This document shows positions 1-7,977 of a stretch of 64,000 nucleotides of DNA, piece by piece. The notes under the pieces are model-generated. The model was not told the origin of the DNA, ran no database searches, and was given only the letters and a program-made list of their open reading frames with translations. Within the stretch, counting starts at the first letter, position 1, and the number at the start of each line of letters is the position of its first letter. The stretch covers positions 360,066 to 424,065 of the forward strand of contig NZ_JAMOIH010000001.1 of NCBI RefSeq assembly GCF_024448955.1, written 5' to 3'. This DNA is from Stutzerimonas stutzeri. GTDB lineage: Bacteria; Pseudomonadota; Gammaproteobacteria; Pseudomonadales; Pseudomonadaceae. The translations under genes and the position numbers were made by a program.

Positions 1-1509
1 GATCGCCCCTTCAGCCCAGACGATGAGTTTTCTTGTATATCCACGGGCAGCGAAGGCCTGGATGACATCCTCGGCGGCGGCCTGGACCCTAACCGGATGT
101 ATCTCTACGAGGGCAGCCCCGGCTCCGGCAAGACCACCCTCGCCTTACAATTCCTGCTCGAAGGCGTACGCCAGGACGAGCGCGTCCTGTACGTCACGCT
201 GTCGGAAACGGAACAAGAGTTGAAGCTGGTCGCCAAGCGCCACGGCTGGACGCTCGAAGGCATCGACGTTCTGGAGCTGGTAACGCCCGAGGACAGCCTG
301 GACCCCGATCTAGAGCTGACGGTCCTGCATCCGGCCGAGATGGAGCTGAGCGAGACCACCAAGCAAGTATTCAATCGTGTCAGCGAAACCAACCCGAGTC
401 GGGTGGTGTTCGACAGTCTTTCGGAAATGCGCTTGCTCGCTCAAAGCCCGCTGCGCTATCGGCGACAAGTGCTGGCACTCAAGCATTTCTTCACCACCCG
501 ACATTGCACGGTAATTCTGCTCGACGACCAGACCTCCGAAAGCGGCGATTTACAGCTGCATTCGATATCCCATGGGGTAGTGATGCTCGAGCAGTTGGCC
601 ATTGATTACGGCGCCGAACGCAGGCGGCTGCGTGTCATCAAGATGCGCGGCATCCAGTTTCGTGGCGGCTACCATGACTTCACCATCAAAAAAGGTGGAT
701 TGGCGATCTATCCGAGGCTGATTGCCGCTGAGCATCACACGCACTTCATAGGGGAACTGACATCCAGCGGTAATGAGGCCCTGGACAAAATGCTCGGTGG
801 TGGCTTGGAGCGCGGAACCAACGCGCTGCTGATTGGCGCCGCCGGCGTTGGCAAATCATCGCTGGCGCTGGGTTACGCCGTAGCGGCGTGTCGACGCGGT
901 GAACAGGTGGCGTTCTTCGTTTTCGATGAAGGAATTGGAACCCTGATGGCTCGCGGCCGCGCTTTGGGGCTGGACCTAGAACCCTGGATCGAAAAAGGAC
1001 TGCTGCACCTGCAACAGATTGATCCTGCCGAACTTTCACCCGGCGAATTTACCGCTGCGGTGCGTGACAGCGTTGAGGTACAGGGCGCGCAGCTGGTGGT
1101 GCTGGATAGCCTTAACGGTTATCTCAACGCGATGCCAGACGGCCGCTTCCTGATTTTGCAGATGCACGAGTTACTCAGCTATCTGGGCCAGAAAGGCGTG
1201 ATGAGCGTGATGGTTCTGGCCCAGCATGGTTTGGTCGGACCGATGGATACGCCGGTCGATATCAGCTATCTGAGTGATGCGGTTATCATGCTGCGCTATT
1301 TCGAGCATGCCGGCGTCGTTCGCCGGGCGTTGTCGGTGGTCAAGAAACGTAGCGGCCGCCACGAAAACACCATCCGGGAGTTCCGCCTTGGGGCTTCCGG
1401 CATCAAGGTCGGGCCGCCGCTTTCGCAGTTCAGCGGTATCTTCTCGGGCACGCCGGCCTACACCGGCGATGCCGCTCCCCTCATGAAAGACGAGCATGAC
1501 GACGCCTGA
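1..1509 (+). CDS. KaiC-like double-domain ATPase (5' partial)
   Basis: The reading frame is open from base 1, so the true start lies upstream of the window. The first visible ATG (97) would cut off the conserved TGSEGLDDILGGG stretch that precedes the first Walker A. Two KaiC/RadA-type P-loop domains are seen: GSPGSGKTT at window codons 38-46 and GAAGVGKSS at codons 279-287, each preceded by an LD-x-LGGG-type motif (LDDILGGG, LDKMLGGG). The KaiC family are ATP-binding signalling ATPases. In non-cyanobacteria they occur without KaiA/KaiB and often next to histidine kinases. Here the stop overlaps the start of a hybrid kinase by 14 bases, so the two probably form one signalling unit. The input signal is unknown. 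Confidence 0.88.
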   Translation, partial: DRPFSPDDEFSCISTGSEGLDDILGGGLDPNRMYLYEGSPGSGKTTLALQFLLEGVRQDERVLYVTLSETEQELKLVAKRHGWTLEGIDVLELVTPEDSLDPDLELTVLHPAEMELSETTKQVFNRVSETNPSRVVFDSLSEMRLLAQSPLRYRRQVLALKHFFTTRHCTVILLDDQTSESGDLQLHSISHGVVMLEQLAIDYGAERRRLRVIKMRGIQFRGGYHDFTIKKGGLAIYPRLIAAEHHTHFIGELTSSGNEALDKMLGGGLERGTNALLIGAAGVGKSSLALGYAVAACRRGEQVAFFVFDEGIGTLMARGRALGLDLEPWIEKGLLHLQQIDPAELSPGEFTAAVRDSVEVQGAQLVVLDSLNGYLNAMPDGRFLILQMHELLSYLGQKGVMSVMVLAQHGLVGPMDTPVDISYLSDAVIMLRYFEHAGVVRRALSVVKKRSGRHENTIREFRLGASGIKVGPPLSQFSGIFSGTPAYTGDAAPLMKDEHDDA

Positions 1510-3193
1510 GCCAGCAATCCCGACAGTAGCCGTCTACGCCCCCATTGGCCGGGACGGTCCCGCCTCGGCCGAGCTGCTGCGCCGCAGCGGCATGAACGCT
1601 ATCGTCTGTCACAGCGTCGATGAGGTACTAGACCTGGCCGGAACAGGCGCCGACGCGGCCTTCATCGCCGAAGAAGGCCTTTTCGGTCAGGACCTCGACG
1701 CGCTGTCGGCCTGGGTCGATCAGCAGCCGACGTGGTCCGATTTCCCTTTCGTGGTGCTGACCAGCAAGCATCAGCAACCCTCGGTCGCGGCCTGGCGCCA
1801 ACGCATGGTCGCAGCGTTGCGTAACGTCTCGCTGCTCGAACGTCCGGTACAGAGCATTACGCTCACCAGCGCGCTGCAGACCGTATTGCGCGGGCGGCAT
1901 CGCCAGTACGAGGTGCGAGCGCTGATCGAGGCGCGTGAACAGGCATCCCTCGAACTGGAGGCGCTAGTAGTAGAGCGCACTGGTGAACTGGAAAAAGCCA
2001 ACCTCGAGTTGCGCACGCAGATCGCCGAGCGCGCCCATATCGAAGAAAGCCTGCGCCAAACGCAGAAAATCGAGGCTATCGGCCAGCTCACCGGAGGCAT
2101 CGCTCACGACTTCAACAATTTATTGATGGTCATCTCCGGCGGCCTGGACATGCTCGATCGACGAGCGGATCCAGAACGCCGCCAACGCCTGATGGATGGC
2201 ATGCGCCAGGCCGCTCAGCGCGGCTCAGCCCTGACGCGCCAATTGCTGGCCTTTTCGCGCCGCCAGTCACTGGCACCCGAACCAGTGGATCTGGCCCAGC
2301 GCATCAGCCAGATGCGCGAGCTGCTGGACCGCAGTCTGCGGGGCGATATTCACGTCAAAGTGGAGTTCGCACCGGATCTATGGCCGATCGAAGTCGATTC
2401 CGGCGAACTGGAGCTGGTGATACTGAATCTCGCGGTCAACGCTCGCGACGCCATGCCCGACGGCGGTTCGATCCTGCTGCAGGCGTCCAACGCACCGAAT
2501 GAAGTAGTGCTTGGCCGGCAGGGTGACTTCGTTCGTCTGGCGGTGATCGATTCGGGCACCGGCATTCCCGCCGACGTTCGCGGCCGGGTATTCGATCCCT
2601 TCTTCACCACCAAGGAGATCGGCAAGGGCTCCGGCCTCGGCCTGGCCCAGGTGTATGGCTTCGCCCTCCAGTCCGGCGGTACGGTCTGGATCGATACGGA
2701 ATGTGGACGAGGCACCAGCGTGATCATGATGCTGCCGCGCTCTGAACATCTGCCGAACCAGGTGCACATCGAGAGCGTGCGCGTTGATGAAACGCCCGAG
2801 ACGTTCGCAGGTCGCGTTCTACTGGTCGACGACGATGAAGAAGTCGCCGCGCTGGTGGGCGAAATGCTTGAGCATCTCGGCTATCGGGTGACACATTCCG
2901 CCAGCGCTGCCGCTGCCCTCGGGACACTGGCGAACGGACGCCAGGTAGACATCGTTTTTTCCGATGTGATGATGCCCGGCGGCATGAACGGCGTAGAGCT
3001 GGCGCGAGAAATTCGCACGCGCCAACTCGGCATTCCCGTGCTGCTCACCAGCGGCTATGCCGAGGCGGCAAAAAACTCGGCGGAAGCCGAAGGCGTGCAT
3101 GTACTGGCCAAGCCCTACCGCCTCGAAGAGCTGGACCTGGCATTGAAACGTGCCATGGAAAGCGCCGAACTCACGAGCCTATCCGTACTTTGA
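1496..3193 (+). CDS. Hybrid sensor histidine kinase with C-terminal receiver
   Basis: A 565-residue cytoplasmic protein with no membrane segment. Residues about 10-130 look like a degenerate receiver-like input region. A coiled coil of about 50 residues follows (about 140-190). The dimerisation/phosphoacceptor motif GGIAHDFNN puts His at residue 204. N, G1 and G2 boxes of the HATPase_c domain are present (NLAVNARDAMP, DSGTGIP, GKGSGLGLAQVYG). A C-terminal receiver has phosphoacceptor Asp490 (FSDVMMPGG) and a conserved Lys (LAKPY). It should autophosphorylate on His204 and relay to Asp490. No HPt domain or DNA-binding output is fused. Overlap with the upstream KaiC-like gene suggests translational coupling. 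Confidence 0.9.
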   Translation: MTTPEPAIPTVAVYAPIGRDGPASAELLRRSGMNAIVCHSVDEVLDLAGTGADAAFIAEEGLFGQDLDALSAWVDQQPTWSDFPFVVLTSKHQQPSVAAWRQRMVAALRNVSLLERPVQSITLTSALQTVLRGRHRQYEVRALIEAREQASLELEALVVERTGELEKANLELRTQIAERAHIEESLRQTQKIEAIGQLTGGIAHDFNNLLMVISGGLDMLDRRADPERRQRLMDGMRQAAQRGSALTRQLLAFSRRQSLAPEPVDLAQRISQMRELLDRSLRGDIHVKVEFAPDLWPIEVDSGELELVILNLAVNARDAMPDGGSILLQASNAPNEVVLGRQGDFVRLAVIDSGTGIPADVRGRVFDPFFTTKEIGKGSGLGLAQVYGFALQSGGTVWIDTECGRGTSVIMMLPRSEHLPNQVHIESVRVDETPETFAGRVLLVDDDEEVAALVGEMLEHLGYRVTHSASAAAALGTLANGRQVDIVFSDVMMPGGMNGVELAREIRTRQLGIPVLLTSGYAEAAKNSAEAEGVHVLAKPYRLEELDLALKRAMESAELTSLSVL

Positions 3194-3330
3194 TCCTCCG
3201 TCGTTGACCGACGCGACTCGTCCCGCTCACGAACTAACCATAGCCAAGACCGTCGAAACGCGAGTTCCGAGCCGCTGCGGTTCGCCCCGGCTTTTGCTAA
3301 TCGTCTGCATCAAACCAGAAGGAATCGACC

Positions 3331-4863
3331 ATGCGCATCCCTCGGGACGACCTCAGTCCGCTTGCCCGCTCCGCAACCACCAAGCGAAATGCCGCGGCGT
3401 TGATGGGCGTATTGCTGATGAGCTGCTCGCTACCCTTGCTGGCTGACGAGCAGTCTCTGATCGACCGCGATGCGCAGAACAAGCGCCTCACCGAACAGTT
3501 GATGGCCAAGCCCAATCACCTCTCCCCCGCCCCGAGCGCGAAGTACAACCACATCATCACCTACGGTCAGTCGCTGGCTTCTGCCGCCGAAGGCTGGCCA
3601 GCACTGTCGAGACAGCCGGGCTACGACAATCTTATGCTGGGCGATTCAACACGTTCGGCAACTTTCAGTGGCGATCGCTTCGTACCGGTCGGGGAAGCGG
3701 CGTTCAAGCCGCTCAAGGCGGTGGTGCAATTCAAGCGGGACCCCAAAATCATTCTCGACAACGACGCGGTAGCGAAGCTGGAAAAGCACGCCCAGGAAGA
3801 AGGCGAGTCCGTGGAAGTCGGCGCGCTGAACATGGCGCGCCGGCTGTATCTGGAAAAGCACCGCGTCGAGGCCGACCCCGAGCACCTTTTCGTCGCCAGC
3901 AACGCCGCCACGTCGGGACGTTCCATTGCGCAACTGTCCAAGGTTGGTGGCACCAACGAGTACCAACGGGTGTTGCAAGCCGTCGATCAGGCCAAGCAAC
4001 TGGCGGATGGGGAAGGAGCGAGCTACAGCCTCAGCGCCTTGTTCTGGTTACAGGGCGAGTACGATTACGCCGAGGTTCAGGGTGGGATCAACGACAAGGA
4101 AAACTACAAGACAATGCTGCGCCAGCTGCGCGATGACCTCTACGCCGACACCGCGCAGGCCATCGGGCAGCAACGTATGCCTGCCTTCATTAGCTACCAG
4201 ACCGACGCCAAAACCTCGGTCGTGGACGGCACCCTCGACATCGGCATGGCCCAATGGGAACTGGCGCAGGAAGAGCCCAACTGGTATCTGGCCGGCCCGG
4301 TTTACCCCTACGTGGACAAGGGCACGCATCTGTCAGCCAACGGTTATCGCTGGTTCGGCCAGATGCTTGGCAAGGTTTACCACCAGGTCGCGGTCGAGCG
4401 CCGCAATTGGGTGCCTTTGTCGCCGCTTGGCGCCACGGTCGAGGGACGTGAGATCCTCATCGATTTTCACGTACCGCATCCTCCGCTGACCTTCGAGGAA
4501 CCCTACCTTGGCCATCAGGCGCGAATGATCGACGGCCGGGGTTTCACCATGAGCGACGAGCAAGGTGAGGTGCCGATCGAAAGAGTCGAGATCGCCGCCG
4601 GTACGATTGTGCGCCTGATTGCCGGACGCGACCTGAGCGGTACGCCGCGCATTCGTTACGCCAGCCGCGCGGTCGGCGGCGCTGGCGAACTGCGTGACAG
4701 CGATCCCACCCTGGCTGACGCCCACTACGAGTACCTGCCGGACGAAGGCATGTGGCCGGAAGCCAATATCGACACGCTGGTGGATGAACCCTACCCGCTG
4801 CATAACTGGAGCATCGCGTTCGAGATCGAGGCCAAGACCGACGAAGCCGCTCGAACGCGCTGA
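3331..4863 (+). CDS. Secreted SGNH/sialate-esterase-like hydrolase
   Basis: A 510-residue protein with an N-terminal hydrophobic stretch (ALMGVLLMSCSLPLLADEQ) typical of a Sec signal peptide, after a basic leader of about 20 residues. AAGGAA lies 8 bases before the ATG. Near the N-terminus HIITYGQSLASA resembles block I of SGNH / sialate O-acetylesterase (SASA) enzymes. LFWLQGEYDY in the middle resembles the family QGE/QGES block. DKGTHLSANGYRWFG resembles the catalytic Asp-x-x-His block. The likely role is a periplasmic or exported carbohydrate esterase, but the substrate cannot be inferred. It stands alone between the kinase and an SDR gene. The class is assigned from motifs only. Confidence 0.6.
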   Translation: MRIPRDDLSPLARSATTKRNAAALMGVLLMSCSLPLLADEQSLIDRDAQNKRLTEQLMAKPNHLSPAPSAKYNHIITYGQSLASAAEGWPALSRQPGYDNLMLGDSTRSATFSGDRFVPVGEAAFKPLKAVVQFKRDPKIILDNDAVAKLEKHAQEEGESVEVGALNMARRLYLEKHRVEADPEHLFVASNAATSGRSIAQLSKVGGTNEYQRVLQAVDQAKQLADGEGASYSLSALFWLQGEYDYAEVQGGINDKENYKTMLRQLRDDLYADTAQAIGQQRMPAFISYQTDAKTSVVDGTLDIGMAQWELAQEEPNWYLAGPVYPYVDKGTHLSANGYRWFGQMLGKVYHQVAVERRNWVPLSPLGATVEGREILIDFHVPHPPLTFEEPYLGHQARMIDGRGFTMSDEQGEVPIERVEIAAGTIVRLIAGRDLSGTPRIRYASRAVGGAGELRDSDPTLADAHYEYLPDEGMWPEANIDTLVDEPYPLHNWSIAFEIEAKTDEAARTR

Positions 4864-5050
4864 CCGTCCAGCACGACACTGGTCTCCGGCGCGCGACGCC
4901 TGCGCCCGGAGCACCGGCACGAGGATACGGACCGCCAGAATCAGGCAAGCACCCGGCAGAATCCGCCTAACACCCGCCATGCGTACTCACTAGCATTCAT
5001 CTCACAGCACAGCAGTGCTGCATCCATGAATGCAATCGGAGGGTCTGCGC

Positions 5051-5788
5051 ATGTCGAACATCAACGGAAAAGTCATCGCCATCACCGGTGCCAGCAGCGG
5101 CATCGGTGAAGCGACGGCGCGCCTGCTGGCCAGCCAGGGCGCGCGAGTGGTTCTTGGCGCACGACGGCTGGAACGCCTCGAAGCGCTGGCCGCCTCGATC
5201 AACGATAACGGCGGCAGCGCGGTGGTCCGGGCGCTGGACGTTACGAGCCGCGCCGAGATGCAGGGCTTCATCGACTTCGCCGAGCAGCAGTTCGGGCGCG
5301 TCGACGTCATCGTCAACAACGCCGGCGTGATGCCGCTTTCGAAGCTGGAGGCGCTGAAGGTCGACGAATGGGACCGAATGATCGACGTGAACATCCGCGG
5401 CGTGCTGCACGGCATCGCCGCCGGACTGCCGCTGATGCAACGTCAGCGCAGCGGGCAGTTCATCAACATCGCCTCCATTGGCGCCTACGCGGTGAGCCCG
5501 ACCGCTGCGGTGTATTGCGCGACCAAATATGCAGTACGCGCCATCAGCGAAGGGCTGCGCCAGGAGGTCGGTGGCGACATCCGCGTCACGTTGATATCCC
5601 CCGGCGTGACCGAATCCGAACTCGCCGAGAGCATTTCTGACGCAGACGCTCGGTCGGCCATGCGCGACTTCCGCCAGATCGCCATTCCCGCCGAGGCCAT
5701 TGCTCGCGCGATTGCCTATGCCATCGATCAGCCAGCCGATGTAGACGTCAGCGAGCTGATCGTCCGCCCGACCGCCAGCCCCTACTGA
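5051..5788 (+). CDS. Short-chain dehydrogenase/reductase (classical SDR)
   Basis: A 245-residue Rossmann oxidoreductase. The cofactor motif TGASSGIG lies near residue 14. NNAG is followed by an INIASIGAY catalytic Ser segment and a YCATK (YxxxK) active site. The ATG at 5051 is chosen because CGGAGGG sits just upstream; an earlier in-frame ATG at 5030 lacks a comparable site. LGARR after the second strand suggests NADP(H) preference. It is followed after 10 bases by an exported carboxymuconolactone decarboxylase-like gene, presumably co-transcribed. The physiological substrate is unknown. Confidence 0.88.
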   Translation: MSNINGKVIAITGASSGIGEATARLLASQGARVVLGARRLERLEALAASINDNGGSAVVRALDVTSRAEMQGFIDFAEQQFGRVDVIVNNAGVMPLSKLEALKVDEWDRMIDVNIRGVLHGIAAGLPLMQRQRSGQFINIASIGAYAVSPTAAVYCATKYAVRAISEGLRQEVGGDIRVTLISPGVTESELAESISDADARSAMRDFRQIAIPAEAIARAIAYAIDQPADVDVSELIVRPTASPY

Positions 5789-5798
5789 GGAGACACCC

Positions 5799-6260
5799 AT
5801 GAATGGCAATGCAAGCAGAACCCTGATTGCAGCTGGACTGGCATTGCTCACTGGCTTATCGGCTGCCGCCTCCTGCGCAGCCGACGAGGACGAGCAGCAC
5901 GAGCGAGGCATGAAGGTAATGGAGCGGCTTTCCGGTGGTGCCGGGCAACCGGTGCTCGAAGCCCTACAGCGGGACTATCCCTTTCTCGCCGAGGGCGTTA
6001 CCGCCTACGCGCTCGGTGATGTCTGGGCTCGCCCAGGCCTGGACGATCGCACCCGCCAATTGGCGACAGTCGCTGCGTTCGCCGCGCAAGGCAACCTGCC
6101 GTACCTGAAGGTCCATGCCGGCTATGCGCTGCGGCTCGGGGTCACGCGCGATGAGCTGAAGGAAGTGATCTACCTGACCACCGTTACCGCTGGCTTTCCG
6201 CGCGCCATCGATGCGGCGCAAGCGCTGCGGGAAGTGCCGGACCCGGCAGCGACGCGTTGA
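5799..6260 (+). CDS. Exported carboxymuconolactone decarboxylase-like protein
   Basis: A 153-residue protein preceded by GAGGAGACACCC. The first 27 residues form a signal peptide (LIAAGLALLTGLSAAASCA). The remainder matches the CMD/AhpD fold (RQLATVAAFAAQGN, LKVHAGYALRLGVTRDELKEVIY, TAGFPRAIDA). It lacks the CxxC redox pair of AhpD, so peroxidase-type chemistry is unlikely. It belongs with the gamma-CMD-like subgroup often found beside SDR and AraC genes. Export is unusual for this family, whose classical members are cytosolic. The gene is in a probable two-gene operon with the SDR, and an AraC gene converges on it with a 3-base gap. Confidence 0.82.
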   Translation: MNGNASRTLIAAGLALLTGLSAAASCAADEDEQHERGMKVMERLSGGAGQPVLEALQRDYPFLAEGVTAYALGDVWARPGLDDRTRQLATVAAFAAQGNLPYLKVHAGYALRLGVTRDELKEVIYLTTVTAGFPRAIDAAQALREVPDPAATR

Positions 6261-6263
6261 GGC

Positions 6264-7184
6264 TCAGGCGATGCTGCGTAGCCGCGCCATGTCCTTGACC
6301 GGGGAGGCACCGAACAGCCGGCTGTATTCGCGACTGAATTGCGAGGGGCTTTCGTAGCCGACCCGGTAACCCGCGACCGACACCTCCATCCCTTCGGCCA
6401 TCAACAACCTCCGAGCCTCCTGCAACCTGAGCTGTTTCTGGTATTGCAACGGGCTCATAGCGGTCAGCGCCTTGAACCGGTGATGCAGGCTGGAGCTGCT
6501 GAGATTGACCCGCCGCGCCAAATCCTCGATGCGCAGCGGCGCGACATAGTTCTGGTTGAGCCACTCGATGGCGCGGGTTACCCGATGCGACTGGCTACCC
6601 TGCAACGCGACCTCCTGCAAATGCTGGCCCTGCGGCCCGCAGAGCAGGCGATAGAAGATTTCGCGCAGCGCCAGCGGTGCCAGTACCGGAATGTCCTTTG
6701 GCTTATCCAACAAGCGCACCAGACGCAGGGTCGCGTCGAGCAACGGCGCGTCGATACGGTCCAGATACAGGCCGCGCCCTGGTGCCTCGTCCACTTCAGC
6801 GAGCTGGCCGGATTCACTGATCAACCCGGCGATCACCGACGGATCGATGTCGAGCCTGATGCACAAGTAGGGCTCTTGCGGCGAGGCGCGCACTACGCAA
6901 CCTCCCACCGGGAGCGTGACCGAGACCACCAGGTAATGCAGCGGGTCATAGCAGTACAGCTCGTCGGCCAAGCGCACTTCCTTGCCACCCTGCACGATGA
7001 TGCAAAGTGCCGGCTTGTGCACACCCCAGACCGGCTCGCCCGGCTCTGCGCAGCGAATCAAGTGCAGGGGATCGATGGCGGTCGGGTGCACGCCATCACC
7101 GTCGACGAAACGTTCGACTAGCTGCGCCAGCTCGGCGCGCTGCGCGCGGGTTTCATCGTCTGACGGAGCGATGAATGAATTCAT
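6264..7184 (-). CDS. AraC-family regulator with AraC_N cupin domain
   Basis: A 306-residue regulator. The N-terminal half is the AraC_N (PF06719-type) effector domain, with the segments WGVHKPALCIIVQGGKEV and YLVVSVTLPVGG. The C-terminal 100 residues carry the double helix-turn-helix (IEDLARRVNLSSSSLHHRFK, SVAGYRVGYESPSQFSREYSRLFG). The start at 7184 is chosen for AGGAGCC upstream, over a longer reading frame to 7331 that would run into the DUF2383 gene. AraC_N regulators commonly control neighbouring oxidoreductases, and the convergent SDR/CMD pair is the obvious candidate target. That link is inference. Confidence 0.88.
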   Translation of the reverse strand: MNSFIAPSDDETRAQRAELAQLVERFVDGDGVHPTAIDPLHLIRCAEPGEPVWGVHKPALCIIVQGGKEVRLADELYCYDPLHYLVVSVTLPVGGCVVRASPQEPYLCIRLDIDPSVIAGLISESGQLAEVDEAPGRGLYLDRIDAPLLDATLRLVRLLDKPKDIPVLAPLALREIFYRLLCGPQGQHLQEVALQGSQSHRVTRAIEWLNQNYVAPLRIEDLARRVNLSSSSLHHRFKALTAMSPLQYQKQLRLQEARRLLMAEGMEVSVAGYRVGYESPSQFSREYSRLFGASPVKDMARLRSIA

Positions 7185-7261
7185 GGGCAGGCTCCTGGAT
7201 ACGAAGGGAATCAGCGTAGCTGTTGTTGACCCGCTATGCCGCCTGCCGCCAATTATCTTCC

Positions 7262-7288
7262 AAAAAAAGCCGGCGTTAGCCGGCAATT
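7262..7288 (-). terminator. Rho-independent terminator of the DUF2383 gene
   Basis: Read on the minus strand, a GCCGGC-TAAC-GCCGGC hairpin (arms 7269-7274 and 7279-7284) is followed by a run of seven T. It lies 18 bases beyond the DUF2383 stop and before the AraC start. Confidence 0.8.
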
Positions 7289-7305
7289 TTCGAAGCAATG
7301 CACGA

Positions 7306-7758
7306 TCAGCTACGGGCGCGTTCTGCGTCACGCAGCGCCTTGACCTGATCGTGGTTGCGTTGCACGCCCTGGAACTGGCGCTGAACCACCACGCGAATAT
7401 CGGCTGGCAGGTCCTTTTCGAGCGCCTTGCGATAGCTCTTTAGGGCCACGTCTTCGCCACGCTCGCATTCGTTGAGAATCGCTTCGTCGCTTTTACCCGT
7501 GACCATTGATTTAAGGTCGACCCAGCGACGGTGCATGTCTCCCGCAACGCTGGTGGAAGTCTCCGGATCACCGCCCAGGGTACGCACCAGTTGCTGCAGT
7601 TCGGCGGCGGCCGTGGCGCAGTCCTGTGCACGCTGGGTCATGGTGGTCTTCAGCTGGGGATTCTTAAGATCTTCGGCGCATTCGCGGAAGCCTTTCTCGC
7701 CGTCCTTGCTGGTTTCGATGAGGTCGTTGAGTACGGAAATGGTGTCTTTGGTATCCAT
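7306..7758 (-). CDS. PA2169-family four-helix-bundle protein (DUF2383)
   Basis: A 150-residue, almost entirely alpha-helical acidic protein. It matches the PA2169/DUF2383 family: NDLIETSKDGEKGF at the start, ECERGEDVALKSYRKALEKDLP in the middle, and a closing VVVQRQFQGVQRNHDQVKALRD helix. Family members form ferritin-like four-helix bundles and are induced by stress or anaerobiosis in pseudomonads; the biochemical role is not established. AGGAGG lies upstream of the ATG. It is monocistronic, with its own terminator. Confidence 0.85.
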   Translation of the reverse strand: MDTKDTISVLNDLIETSKDGEKGFRECAEDLKNPQLKTTMTQRAQDCATAAAELQQLVRTLGGDPETSTSVAGDMHRRWVDLKSMVTGKSDEAILNECERGEDVALKSYRKALEKDLPADIRVVVQRQFQGVQRNHDQVKALRDAERARS

Positions 7759-7977
7759 TGAACAATCCTCCTGGGGCTTGCTAAAACGGCCGGAAACAAC
7801 ACGGCCAACCTGTTAAGTCGACTGCCCCGCTTCGTCAAAGGTTCAGCCGATCTGCCGAGTGATCTGCCATCGACGCACTTCGACCAACCGTTTCGCGCTG
7901 GCAATTGTCCCAAGAATGTCTGCCGTCTCGGCAGACACGCACATAACGCTGAGACCTCGCCGCCGAGCCTGCGAACC

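Noticed and set aside
4997..5911. Open frame of 304 codons opposite the SDR gene
   Set aside because: Shadow of the SDR; low-complexity His/Asp/Gly composition without motifs.
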